Assembly (NCBI GenBank): GCA_012030715.1
Contig: JAAUUJ010000009.1
Location: 1 to 49,029 of the forward strand
Origin: Synechococcaceae cyanobacterium SM2_3_1
GTDB lineage: Bacteria; Cyanobacteriota; Cyanobacteriia; Thermostichales; Thermostichaceae
Length of the DNA: 49,029 bases
Reading direction: 5' to 3'
The notes under the pieces are model-generated. The model saw only the letters and a list, made by a program, of their open reading frames with translations, ran no database searches and was not told the origin of the DNA. Positions 11,467 through 20,488 of this stretch are shown piece after piece. The position numbers were made by a program, and so were the translations under genes. The first letter of the stretch is position 1, and the number at the start of each line of letters is the position of its first letter.

Positions 11467-11651
11467 TGACCTGACCGAATGAGTCCCACGCGCCGAGCGA
11501 TCGCTTCCGACTCCTGCTCAAAAGGACCCCAGATCTTCGGGTCTGGACCAGCATGCACAGGGAGTGTGGTGGTGATCTGGCAGGTTTCGTCGGTCTGTTG
11601 GACGATGTACCAGCCGCAAGGAGGGGTGGGAGCAGGCGCAGAAACAGTCAT
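11451..11651 (-). CDS. Small conserved-looking protein, 66 residues
   Basis: I do not recognise a named family. The protein ends in a compact motif, IWGPFEQESEAIARRVGLIRSGQC, preceded by GWYIVQQTDETCQI. It looks globular, without a membrane segment. It overlaps the acyltransferase-fold gene by 16 bases on the same strand, consistent with an operon. Its reality rests on the gene overlap and the ordered, non-repetitive sequence. Confidence 0.55.
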   Translation of the reverse strand: MTVSAPAPTPPCGWYIVQQTDETCQITTTLPVHAGPDPKIWGPFEQESEAIARRVGLIRSGQCLPV

Positions 11652-11733
11652 TGAACTGGCTTGACCGGAGAATGACGCAACGATTCTAACCAGTCTGGCC
11701 GCAAAGATCCCAGGGGTTCAGAGGATACCACGG

Positions 11734-14700
11734 TCAAGAAGTCGTCGTCAGAAAGGTGGTCAGGGCTTCCTGTAACTCTGTCGCGCTGCTGTAGCGTTGC
11801 CCCGGATCTTTGTGCAGACAGCGGTCAACGATCTGGGTTAGCGAGTCGGGAACGCCCAGCTGACTGCGGAAGGGCACCACCGATTTTTGCACATGAGCCA
11901 TTAAATATTGGGTGGGGCTGGACTGGGAGGGTAAACCAAAAGGATTTTGACCCGCTAGCAACTCGTAGAGAATGCAGCCCAGGCTGTAGAGATCCGAGCG
12001 ACGATCCAGGGTTTCCTCGCCTCTGCACTGTTCTGGTGAGGCATAGCGGGCTGTGCCAATAAATCGACCTGAGCGGCTTTCGGAAAGGGTTTGCATGGCC
12101 CCCTGCATCTTGACCAGACCAAAGTCGGCCACCTTGATCGTTTCACTGCCGTCAATTTTTTTGATCAAGAAGATATTGGCAGGTTTGAGGTCGCGGTGTA
12201 CAAAGGCAACGGTTTCCCCCTGATAGATCACCCCCGCATGGATGGCCTCCAACGCCAGCGCGATCTCGCGGGCCACATGAGCTGCTCGACGGAAGGGCCA
12301 GCGGGTCTGTTGCTGCATCGCCTGAGCCAGTGTCATGGCATCGACAAATTCCATCACCAGATAGGGAATCACCCCCTCCCCAGGACCTGATCCTTCACCC
12401 CCCCCGAGTTCAGCACCTGGACCACGCGATCATCCGTCAGGTAAATCGAAGCCCGCATCTCCCCCTGGAAACGTTCCAACCGCTCCTGATCATGCCCCAG
12501 ATCCCCGAGCATGAATTTAATCGCTACCGGTAGGTGCAGCTGCTGATCAAAAGCCTTGTAGACACGCCCCATCCCCCCCTGACCGATCAGACTTTCCAGC
12601 TGGTAACGCTCCCCCTCCCCGATCGCCCGCTGCAACCAGGGATCCTCTGAAACCAGATATTGCGCCCCCTCCAGCCCCTCCTGATACTGCTCCAGACGAG
12701 TGGCCTGACGTTGATAAAGGGCTCGCAGCTGACCGGGCTTATCCACATCCTGCAGCTGACGGGTGGACAGGCCACTGAGGACAATCTCCACATCCCCAAA
12801 GTTAAGCAGTTTGCCGATAAAACTTTGCTTGACATCAATTGCCTGGATCTGCTCGGAGGCATAAATTTCCTGAGTGGGATCCTTCAGATCAATCGTGGTA
12901 ACCGGTCCCTCCTTGAGCACCAGCCGCGCCATGTCGGTAATCGCTAGAGGAGAGTGCCGCCAGCGAGAGGCCAAAATCCAGGTCTGCAGCCCGAAGCTGG
13001 GCAAGATCAGCAGCAGCAGCAATCCGATCATCCAGGGCAGAGGCACACCCGCCGGATAAAGGATCCCTGCCAGCACCAGCACCAGCAGGGTGACACCCAC
13101 CGCAAAGGGGCGTGCTTTAGCCAGCGCCACAATGTTCACAATTTTGAAGAGATTGGAGACAATTTTGACAATGGCAAACATGAACCCCACGCTGAACAGC
13201 AGCACCAGGGGGTTGGCCAGAAATCGGAACAAGTTGCCAATGGTTTGCGGCGTTACCGTCGCTAAAGCAAAAGCAGCCACCGCCAGGTGCAAGGCCAGCG
13301 GACCCAGGGGATAAAGCAGCAGGATCCAGTGCCGCTGAGCTTGAAAGACCACCCGATCCAGGTGATAGGAGAGGATCTTTTGAGGGGGACTGGTCTTACT
13401 TTTGAACAGGGCAGACTCTGCTTCACTGGCCGCCAATAAACTGGCCGTTAATCGTGGCAACACCTGTTCGGGCTCGGCACAGTAGCGGCTTAACCAGATG
13501 GCCACCGAACTTTTCTCCCGCTCGCTCATCTGTTCCAGAGTTTGGAACCACAGCCGCACCTTCTCGGGCAGGGCCGCGATGGACGCCTTCACCTGAGTTT
13601 GGGCAATTTGGCGAAAATCAGTAAACCAGGTAACCAGGTGGGGTAGGATCTGCAATTTTTGCTCGGAGGGCAGCTGGTGAAAATCTCGAACTTTGAGAGC
13701 CACGGCTGCATCGGGATCGGGAAGGGCAGTGGTGAGCATCAACCGATTGCGGACCAGACAAAACCCCGAGAGATCCAATCCCATCGAAACCGCAGCCTCA
13801 GGTGCTGCCATCTGGGCAGGGGGGATGGAAGCCAGATCTAAGCAGGTTTGCCAGTCCGGTTGTTTCTGCCCCTGCGGACGACTGAAAAGACTGATCTGGG
13901 CAAGGCTTTCATCCACTAGACCCGCTAGCCGTTCTCTAAAAACCTGTTGCAGCTTTGTATAATCCAGCGGATCGGCAGAGGGGCGGGTGATCATCAGGCC
14001 CAGGCGATCAGCCTTGCGTTGCACCTGCAGGGAGAGGGACTGGTTGGGGAAGTTCTGTTTTAGGACCAGGCGCAGACGATCCTCCAGCGGAAGCTTGGGA
14101 ATGGGAGCAATCTGAGCTTCAAGAACTGCCAGAGCCTCTGCCAGAGCCGCGCCAGACGAAAAGCGATCTTCAGGGGCCTTCGCCACACATTTTCGCATCA
14201 CCTGCTCCAGTTCCTGAGGTACCTGCAGATCCTTAGGTAAGGGCAGTGGCGGGTTGTCGGTATGGGCCGTGAACCAGTCGATCAAGGTGGCACCAGGTTG
14301 CAAGCCGAAGGGATTACTTCCCAGAACCATGCGGTAGAGCATGCAGCCCAGACTGTAGAGATCCGCCCGCCCATCAACGGTCTTGAATTCACTGATCTGT
14401 TCAGGTGACGAATATTCGGGGGTACCGGCATAGGTGCCAGTATGGGTAAGGCTGCGTTCTCCCGTATCTCCCAGGGCTTTAACCAGACCAAAATCCCCCA
14501 GCTTGATCGACTCTCCCCCTTGGCCATCAGAGACCACAAAAACATTGGCGGGTTTGAGATCGCGGTGCACAAACTGGATCGCTTTTCCCTCCAATACCAC
14601 TCCCTGATGAACGGTTTCCAGTGCCAGAGCAATCTCTTTAGCCAGATGCACGGCCCGGCCCAGATCCATCTGTCGGCACTGGTGCAATACCTGCTGCAGG

Positions 14701-15050
14701 TCCTTCCCCTCCACCATTTCCATCACCAGCATGGGCAATTCCTGCCGTTGTCCTCCCAGGGTCATGGGCACCACCCCAAAGTCCACCGTCTGGACAATGC
14801 GCGGATCCCGCAACAACACACAGGCCTGCATTTCTCGTTGAAAGCGCAGTTTGGTGTCCAGGTTATTGACCAGATTGATCGCCAGAAACTTAATCGCGCG
14901 ATAAACAGCCTGCGTCGGGGTGGAGGTATGCAGATCCAGGGCCTTGTACACCTTCCCCATGCCCCCCTGGCCCAGCAACTTCTCCAGACGGTAACGATCG
15001 TCTTCCCCAACCGTCTTGCCTATCCAGGGATCACGGTGCTCGGTTTGCAT
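11734..15050 (-). CDS. Membrane serine/threonine kinase with two kinase domains, frameshifted
   Basis: About 1,100 residues after repair of one missing base in the CCCC run at 12378-12381. Domain order: kinase 1 at roughly 15-300 (LGQGGMGKVYKAL, AIKFLAIN, HRDLKPANVF, DFGLVKA); a cyanobacterial-kinase-associated region (PNQSLSLQ to QKQPDWQTCLDL); four or so membrane helices at about 575-690; a PH-like module (IEIVLSG region, near VKQSFIGKLLNFGDVEI); and kinase 2 (IGQGGMGRVYKAF, VAIKFML, HRDLKPANIF, DFGLVKM, SPEQCRG). Both catalytic cores look intact. It is likely a membrane signalling kinase with two catalytic domains on the same side. Divergent from the ABC transporter genes. The start at 15050 is the first ATG of the long frame. 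Confidence 0.85.
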
Positions 15051-15227
15051 AGATCTTTACCGCTGACACTCCCCCATCATAAAGGGGTGAATCTAGCCAC
15101 GAAGGACTAGCCCTATTGAATGTAAAGAATCAGATCGACACGGATTTATTTATACCCCAAATCGAGGTTGACCGAAGCCATGACCGACTCCAGTTAGGAT
15201 GAGAGGGCAATAACTATTTGTTAAGCA

Positions 15228-16028
15228 ATGAACGGCATGCTACCCCAGCCTGCGATCAGCCTCAGCCACATCAGCAAAATTTACGCCAATGGCACTGTGG
15301 CCCTCCAGGATATGAACCTGACCATTCAGAAATCCCAATTTGTCAGTTTGGTGGGACCCTCTGGCTGTGGCAAAAGTACCGTCCTGAGGATCATTGCTGG
15401 ACTGGGGCAGAAAAGTGAAGGAAGCCTCCACTGGGGGGAGAGCCTGGATCCAGAAGCGCAGGGACAGCTGGCCTATGTTTTTCAGGAACCGGCCCTGATG
15501 CCCTGGGCCAACGTCATGGAGAATGTGCGTCTGCCCCTGAAACTGATGCGGATCCCGAAACGAGATTCAACTTCACGAGTGCGTCAAGCATTGCAGCTGG
15601 TGCAGCTGGAGGGGGTGGAGGCTGCTTTCCCACGGGAATTGTCGGGGGGCATGCGGATGCGGGTTTCCATTGCCCGTGCCCTGGTCACAGGCCCCAGCCT
15701 GTTGCTTATGGATGAACCCTTTGGATCCCTGGATGAGATCACCCGCAGCAAACTCAATAGTGAACTGCTGGAGCTGTGGAGTCAGAAACGCTGGACGGTT
15801 ATTTTTGTCACCCACAACATCTACGAGGCGGTTTATCTATCTAACCGAGTGGTGGTGATGGCAGCCCGACCGGGTCGAGTGGTGGCGGATGTCGGGATCC
15901 ATGCCCCCTATCCCCGCACGGAAGCCTTTCGTACTTCCCCTCTTTACAATGAGTATTGTCGGGACGTGGCAACTCACCTCGCAGAAGCCATGGCAGGATC
16001 GCCGCCTCTACCCACAGGTGTGAAGTAG
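15228..16028 (+). CDS. ABC importer ATPase (nitrate/taurine/pyrimidine type)
   Basis: A 266-residue nucleotide-binding subunit with Walker A GPSGCGKST, Q-loop VFQEPALMPW, signature LSGGMRMR, Walker B LLLMDEPFG and the switch-histidine region VTHNIYEAV. The sequence resembles the SsuB/TauB/NrtD/ThiZ type, which energises uptake of nitrogen-, sulfur- or pyrimidine-containing compounds. The permease follows directly, and a deaminase-like gene comes next, suggesting a pyrimidine or other amine-containing ring compound. No solute-binding protein gene lies in this stretch. The signature has LSGGM instead of the more usual LSGGQ, common enough in this subfamily. Confidence 0.88.
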   Translation: MNGMLPQPAISLSHISKIYANGTVALQDMNLTIQKSQFVSLVGPSGCGKSTVLRIIAGLGQKSEGSLHWGESLDPEAQGQLAYVFQEPALMPWANVMENVRLPLKLMRIPKRDSTSRVRQALQLVQLEGVEAAFPRELSGGMRMRVSIARALVTGPSLLLMDEPFGSLDEITRSKLNSELLELWSQKRWTVIFVTHNIYEAVYLSNRVVVMAARPGRVVADVGIHAPYPRTEAFRTSPLYNEYCRDVATHLAEAMAGSPPLPTGVK

Positions 16029-16063
16029 ATCAGACACTAGAAGTACTGTTGCAACAGGTGATC

Positions 16064-16867
16064 ATGTCGTATCGTCAGCGGAAACTTCTCTCCTGGAATG
16101 TGCTGTCACCTTTACTGGTGGGGATCCTGTTTCTGATCATCTGGGATCTGTTTGTGCGCGTCACCGAAACCCCACCCTACCTGCTGCCCGGACCGCTGCT
16201 CGTGTTTCAAACCCTACTGCAGGAATGGCCTGATCTTTTTCCGTCGCTTTTAATCACGTTGAAGATCACGGTGGTGGCTTTTGCTACAGCTGTTGTTTCT
16301 GGATTGCTGATCTCGATCCTGTTCACCCAGAGCAAATGGATTGAACGCAGCTTTTTTCCCTACGCGGTTGTCTTGCAAACCACACCGATTGTAGCTATCG
16401 CTCCCCTGATCATTATCTGGCTGCGCAACAACACCTTTGCGGCGATGGTGGTCTGTGCCTGGATTGTGGCCTTCTTTCCGATCATCTCCAACACGACTCT
16501 CGGCCTGAACAGTGCCGATCACCATCTTGTCAATCTGTTTCAACTGTACAAGGCCAACCGCTGGCAAACCCTGATCCACCTGCGCTTGCCCAGTGCCATG
16601 CCCTATTTCCTGGGGGCTCTGCGCATCAGTGGGGGGCTGTCTCTGATTGGGGCAGTGGTGGCGGAGTTTGTGGCCGGAACGGGGGGACAACGGGCAGGAA
16701 TCGCCTATCAGATTTTGATTTCCAGCTTTAACCTGCAGGTACCCCGCATGTTTGCGGCGCTGTTTCTCACCAGTCTGCTGGGCATCGCCATTTTTGTGGT
16801 CATGAGTCTGATCTCGGATCGGCTGTTACGCAACTGGCACGAGAGTGCGGTTCAACGAGAAAACTAG
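16064..16867 (+). CDS. ABC importer permease
   Basis: About 267 residues with six predicted membrane helices and the type I importer coupling region (LFQLYKANRWQTLIHLRLPSAMPYFLGALRI, of which the EAA-like part is ANRWQTLIHLRLPSAMP). The likely start is the ATG at 16064; the frame is open upstream to 15956 through the ATPase gene's end, so an earlier start cannot be excluded. It pairs with the ATPase 35 bases upstream. The family (TauC/SsuC/NrtB/ThiX) imports small anions, sulfonates or pyrimidines; no more can be said from the sequence. The next gene begins 22 bases later, so all three probably share one transcript. Confidence 0.85.
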   Translation: MSYRQRKLLSWNVLSPLLVGILFLIIWDLFVRVTETPPYLLPGPLLVFQTLLQEWPDLFPSLLITLKITVVAFATAVVSGLLISILFTQSKWIERSFFPYAVVLQTTPIVAIAPLIIIWLRNNTFAAMVVCAWIVAFFPIISNTTLGLNSADHHLVNLFQLYKANRWQTLIHLRLPSAMPYFLGALRISGGLSLIGAVVAEFVAGTGGQRAGIAYQILISSFNLQVPRMFAALFLTSLLGIAIFVVMSLISDRLLRNWHESAVQREN

Positions 16868-16889
16868 GGGAGAGGAGACTCCAACTTGC

Positions 16890-18213
16890 ATGATTCATCC
16901 CACCACGGATCATTACTGGCTTTTGCATGGGGCTGTGCCCGCCTCTTTTCTGGAGTCATCGACGTTAAGTCAGCTGCGTCACCTGCATCGAGATCAGCTG
17001 GCCCTGGTGAATCTGGAAATCTGGCAGGGTAGCATTCAGTCGGTTCAACCCGCAGCAGACCCGATCGCGGATCCGTCTGTACCCGCTCTGGATCTGGAGG
17101 GTGGTCAGATCTGGCCCTGTTTTGTGGATCTGCACACTCACCTGGATAAAGGTCATATCTGGGAGCGGTTTCCGAATCGGGATGGCAGCTTTAATGGGGC
17201 GCTGCTCAGCACAGAATCGGATCGGCGACGGCACTGGCAAGCAGAGGATCTGTATCCCCGTATTGAATTTGGGCTCAAGTGCAGTTATGCCCACGGCACC
17301 CGTGCCATTCGCACCCACATTGATGCCCTGGAGGGACAGGAACAGATCACGCTGGAGGTGCTCAAGGATTTACAAACGGCATGGCAGGATCGTCTACTTC
17401 TACAAGCCTCTGCACTGTTGCCCCTGGAGATTTACCTAACCCGAGAAGGCGAAAAGATTGCCGATCTGTTTGCCGAATTTCCTGGAGGTTTGTTGGGGGG
17501 GGGTGCCTTACCGTTATGAAGATTTGCCCGCCCAGCTGGATCGGATGATGAGTCTGGCTCAAGAACGGGGAATGGATCTGGACCTGCACACCGATGAGAA
17601 TGGAGATCCGGAATCATTGGCCCTGCAACAGGTGGCTGATGCTGCCCTGCGCAACTCATTTCCTGGCCAGATTACCTGTGGGCACTGCTGCAGTCTGGCG
17701 GTGCAGCCTCCTGAGGTGGCTCAAGAGACGATCGGGCGGGTGAAGGAAGCGAATATTGGGATTGTCAGCCTACCCATGTGCAATCTATTTTTACAGGATC
17801 GACAATCTGGACAGACGCCCCGCTGGCGCGGAGTGACGCTGGTGCATGAATTGAAAGCGGCAGGTGTAGCGGTGGCCTTTAGCAGTGATAACTGTCGGGA
17901 TCCTTTTTTTGGCTTTGGGGATCACGATGGTCTGGAGGTGTTTACTCAGGCCTGTCGCATTGCCCACCTGGATCGCCCCTACAGCAACTGGCCCACCTCG
18001 GTTACCACGATTCCAGCCGCTCTCATGGGGCTTTCCCCCGGAATCATTGCAGTCGGTCAATTAGCGGATCTGATCCTCTTTCGGGGGCGGACCTTCAGCG
18101 AGCTGCTCTCCAGACCCCAACAGGATCGGGTGGTGCTGCGCAAAGGGAAGGCGATCGACACAACTTTGCCGGATTACCGGGAGCTGGACGCCGTGGTTGG
18201 ATCTCCGTATTGA
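16890..18213 (+). CDS. Cytosine-deaminase-like amidohydrolase, frameshifted
   Basis: A metal-dependent amidohydrolase of about 440 residues with the cytosine deaminase (CodA) motif set in order: CFVDLHTHLDKGHIWERF (metal-binding HxH), IRTHIDALE, LDLHTDENGDPE (catalytic glutamate region), ITCGHCCSL and VAFSSDNCRDPFF (metal Asp). The frame breaks in the nine-G run at 17495-17503. Removing one G joins GGLL to GGVPYRYEDLPAQ, so the break is probably a sequencing insertion. The preferred start is the ATG at 16890. It would deaminate a pyrimidine or similar ring; since the ABC genes are adjacent, the imported solute is probably its substrate. The exact specificity cannot be derived from motifs. Confidence 0.8.
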
Positions 18214-18380
18214 AAACCCACCTCCTTCAGTCCGCCTGGGCAGCCGCCATCAGAGGAAGGTAGATCTCGCGGTGAGCTATCCCCTGATTGTGCCCTCTTG
18301 AGATGGAGGAGCGTTCCACCAAGACCATTCGCCCAGATGAGATCATAGGCTGGTCAACAATCTCAGAGCGAGCTAACGTA

Positions 18381-18398
18381 ATAACACAGAGTTATAAC
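18381..18398 (+). promoter_or_regulatory. Candidate autoregulatory promoter/operator of the TA pair
   Basis: An inverted repeat ATAAC-acaga-GTTAT (18381-18395) overlaps a TATAAC -10-like hexamer (18393-18398) eight bases before the antitoxin ATG. Toxin-antitoxin operons are usually repressed by their own products at palindromes in this position. Arms are only five bases, so the call is tentative. Confidence 0.35.
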
Positions 18399-18406
18399 AG
18401 GATGTG

Positions 18407-18736
18407 ATGGAAGGATCTATCTACACTCTTTCACCTGCCAAGATCGGTAATGCCGCTGGATTCCGACTCCCCGCAGGCTTTTACCGAGATCACCCTCAGT
18501 TCGCCAACGCCTCAGGCTGGGTACAGGTCCTTTCTGAAGACACCCTCCTGGTAAAGCTAGAGCCGACTCAGATTGATCCTGAGACTGACCCACCAGAGCA
18601 AGACATCATACTCAGTCTCTTTCTGGATCTGATCACGAAAGATGCTCTCCGTAACCCCGCCAACCTGGAGCCCTACACCGAGGCTATCTCTCAAGAAGAT
18701 GATGAGCTCCTGGCAGGAGTCCAGATCGACGAGTGA
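18407..18736 (+). CDS. Putative PrlF/AbrB-like antitoxin
   Basis: About 109 residues. The first half has the feel of a SpoVT/AbrB swapped-hairpin DNA-binding domain: GFRLPAGFYRDHP, then GWVQVLSEDTLLVKLEP; the second half is acidic (EEDDELLAGVQIDE-like), as expected for a toxin-wrapping tail. It directly precedes a YhaV toxin, and its stop overlaps the toxin's GTG start by four bases, a classic toxin-antitoxin coupling. The ATG at 18407 is chosen over the GTG at 18404 because AGG sits at a sensible distance. The family membership rests mainly on context; E. coli PrlF has a very similar length. Confidence 0.65.
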   Translation: MEGSIYTLSPAKIGNAAGFRLPAGFYRDHPQFANASGWVQVLSEDTLLVKLEPTQIDPETDPPEQDIILSLFLDLITKDALRNPANLEPYTEAISQEDDELLAGVQIDE

Positions 18737-19182
18737 GCATCCTGATTCGTAACGGCTGGGAGATCTACTTTCACCGGCAGCTGTTTGGAGAGCAACGCCG
18801 TCAGCTGCGTGAAGAGGTCAAAAAGCTCAAGGTCTCATTATCCCCCGAGGAATTTGCCACCCATCCCAAAGCCAAACTTCTAGCAGCAGGGATGGCAGGA
18901 ATCAAAGAGAAGATCGTATTGGATCCGTTTGGTCTTCAGTTTGCTCTCCAAGGTCCTCTCAAACACTATGGTCGAATGAAGAGGATGGGACTTCCTCCAC
19001 GCTATCGACTCTTCTTCAGAGCTTTCGAAGCGCAAGGCCGAAAAGTTTTGATCCTGCTGTGGCTTGGCTATCCACGGAAAGAAGGAGATCAGAATGATTG
19101 TTATGCTGTCTTTACTCGCAAGGTCAACAATGGTGACTTCTCAGACAATCTTGAGAATTTATTGAAGGAAGCAGAAACATAG
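18733..19182 (+). CDS. yhaV: YhaV-family toxin of a type II toxin-antitoxin system
   Basis: A 149-residue protein matching the YhaV toxin. Its landmark segments are NGWEIYFHRQLFGEQ near the N-terminus, DPFGLQFALQGPLKHYGRMK in the middle, RYRLFFRAF, and ILLWLGYPRKEGDQNDCYAVF near the end, the usual conserved C-terminal block. YhaV is a ribosome-associated mRNA interferase that arrests growth unless neutralised by its antitoxin. The upstream overlapping gene fits as antitoxin. The GTG start is fixed by the four-base overlap. The pair lies as a small island between the deaminase and ruvA, in keeping with its mobile character. Confidence 0.88.
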   Translation: MSILIRNGWEIYFHRQLFGEQRRQLREEVKKLKVSLSPEEFATHPKAKLLAAGMAGIKEKIVLDPFGLQFALQGPLKHYGRMKRMGLPPRYRLFFRAFEAQGRKVLILLWLGYPRKEGDQNDCYAVFTRKVNNGDFSDNLENLLKEAET

Positions 19183-19191
19183 TCACTTGAG

Positions 19192-19869
19192 TTATTGGTC
19201 TTTAATGTCTACGCTGATTTTGGAATGTTCAAGCCAGCGGAGAGTTGTAACGTTATCTAGACGGGGCACTGAGAAACGCAATTGCTCCCGCAGCCATCCT
19301 TCCGTGTTTGCAGGTAACCCTTTGCCCGAGAACATCTGCAGGGCCTGAGCGATCTCCTGCGGACGATAGCCCAAAGCCAGAAGTGCCATTTCCACCTCTT
19401 CCTGGATCTCTGCGGTTGCCCCCGTGATCGGAGCCAGAGATCCGGAGTGGCTACGCCAGGCAGCCAGACGTGTCTTCAGTTCCAGTACCAGTCGTTGAGC
19501 GGTTTTTGATCCGACTCCCGGGGTGAGAGAGAGCACACGCAGATTATTGGCAAACACCGCCTGCACCAGATCAGTTAATCCCAGAGTGTTCAGTAAAGCC
19601 AACCCCAGGGCAGGTCCAACCCCTGAAACCTTGATCAGTTCGGCAAACACATCCCGTTCCGCTGCCGAGGCAAAACCATAGAGCACCATCTCAGTTTCCC
19701 GCAGCAGCAGTTGAGTGTAGAGATGGATCGGTTCCCCCACCGCTGGTGCCTCTTTTAGCAGTCGTCCGGGAACCATGACTCGAAAACCAATCCCCTGCAC
19801 TTCAACCAGTAAGGCGGTCCGATCTCCTCGCTCAACAGTGATCAGGGTTCCCGATAAGGTCGCAATCAT
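19192..19869 (-). CDS. ruvA: Holliday junction branch-migration protein RuvA
   Basis: A 225-residue protein with the RuvA plan: an N-terminal OB fold (MIATLSGTLITVERGD, LLVEVQGIGFRVMVP), the helix-hairpin-helix region VSGVGPALGLALLN and LTPGVGSKTAQRLVLELKTRL, and a C-terminal UBA-like domain III (EVEMALLALGYRPQEIAQAL). It binds four-way junctions and loads RuvB helicase. The tail after domain III (about 30 residues) is longer than in E. coli, as in other cyanobacteria. It is followed upstream on the same strand by a hypothetical gene ending three bases before its start, so they may be co-transcribed. Confidence 0.95.
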   Translation of the reverse strand: MIATLSGTLITVERGDRTALLVEVQGIGFRVMVPGRLLKEAPAVGEPIHLYTQLLLRETEMVLYGFASAAERDVFAELIKVSGVGPALGLALLNTLGLTDLVQAVFANNLRVLSLTPGVGSKTAQRLVLELKTRLAAWRSHSGSLAPITGATAEIQEEVEMALLALGYRPQEIAQALQMFSGKGLPANTEGWLREQLRFSVPRLDNVTTLRWLEHSKISVDIKDQ

Positions 19870-19872
19870 CCC

Positions 19873-20331
19873 CTACTCATCACCTAGTAAATGGCGGGTG
19901 ACCTCCGTCTTTAAGAGTCTCCGGACACGGTTCTGAATCCCCGTGATCCGGTCATAAGCATCCATGAGAGCAAATAAATTGCGCGTATCCTCGATTACCT
20001 GACGGGTGTAGGCAGGATCCAGTTGTGGCACCACATTGTCATCGAGGGCCTTCAACTCCCGTTCGTAGGCGGCCTGCACCTTGGCTTGGCGAACAAAAAA
20101 AGGCAGACTGCTGTAGCGGCGGCGATCCATCCCCAGCCAATACTGGATCAGAGCGTTCAAGCTGATCCCAGGAGGATCTAAGGGGTTCTGAGGTGGAACA
20201 AGCAGGGTTGCTAAACTGCAATCCCCAGCAAACCCGTGGACGTACAGATAATTTTCTAGTTCTTCCGTCAGGTGGGAGCGCTCAGCCACGTCGTCATTAG
20301 AGGAATAGGGGGAAAGAGGATTTTCAGCCAT
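19873..20331 (-). CDS. Conserved-looking hypothetical protein upstream of ruvA
   Basis: A 152-residue soluble protein without a recognised domain. It has an aromatic central segment (ISLNALIQYWLGMDRRRYSSLPFFVRQAK, best seen in its middle) and a helical, charged C-terminal half (YERELKALDDNV to RVRRLLKTEVTRHLL). No membrane helix or signal peptide is visible. Its stop is three bases from the ruvA start on the same strand, so the two probably form an operon; a role linked to DNA repair is only a guess. It starts at an ATG at 20331. Confidence 0.6.
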   Translation of the reverse strand: MAENPLSPYSSNDDVAERSHLTEELENYLYVHGFAGDCSLATLLVPPQNPLDPPGISLNALIQYWLGMDRRRYSSLPFFVRQAKVQAAYERELKALDDNVVPQLDPAYTRQVIEDTRNLFALMDAYDRITGIQNRVRRLLKTEVTRHLLGDE

Positions 20332-20488
20332 TGCAAGATATCTACCTGCGCCTAACTTATTCTAGGCGTCCACATCCAGTCAGCCAAGAGTTCCCGCTTG
20401 ATCCCATCTCTAGCAGACTTGAAAATCCCATCACTCTAGTTGCATTGGCCAATCAGTTCTAAGCTTGGAGTGGCCCAGTCAACCTGAG

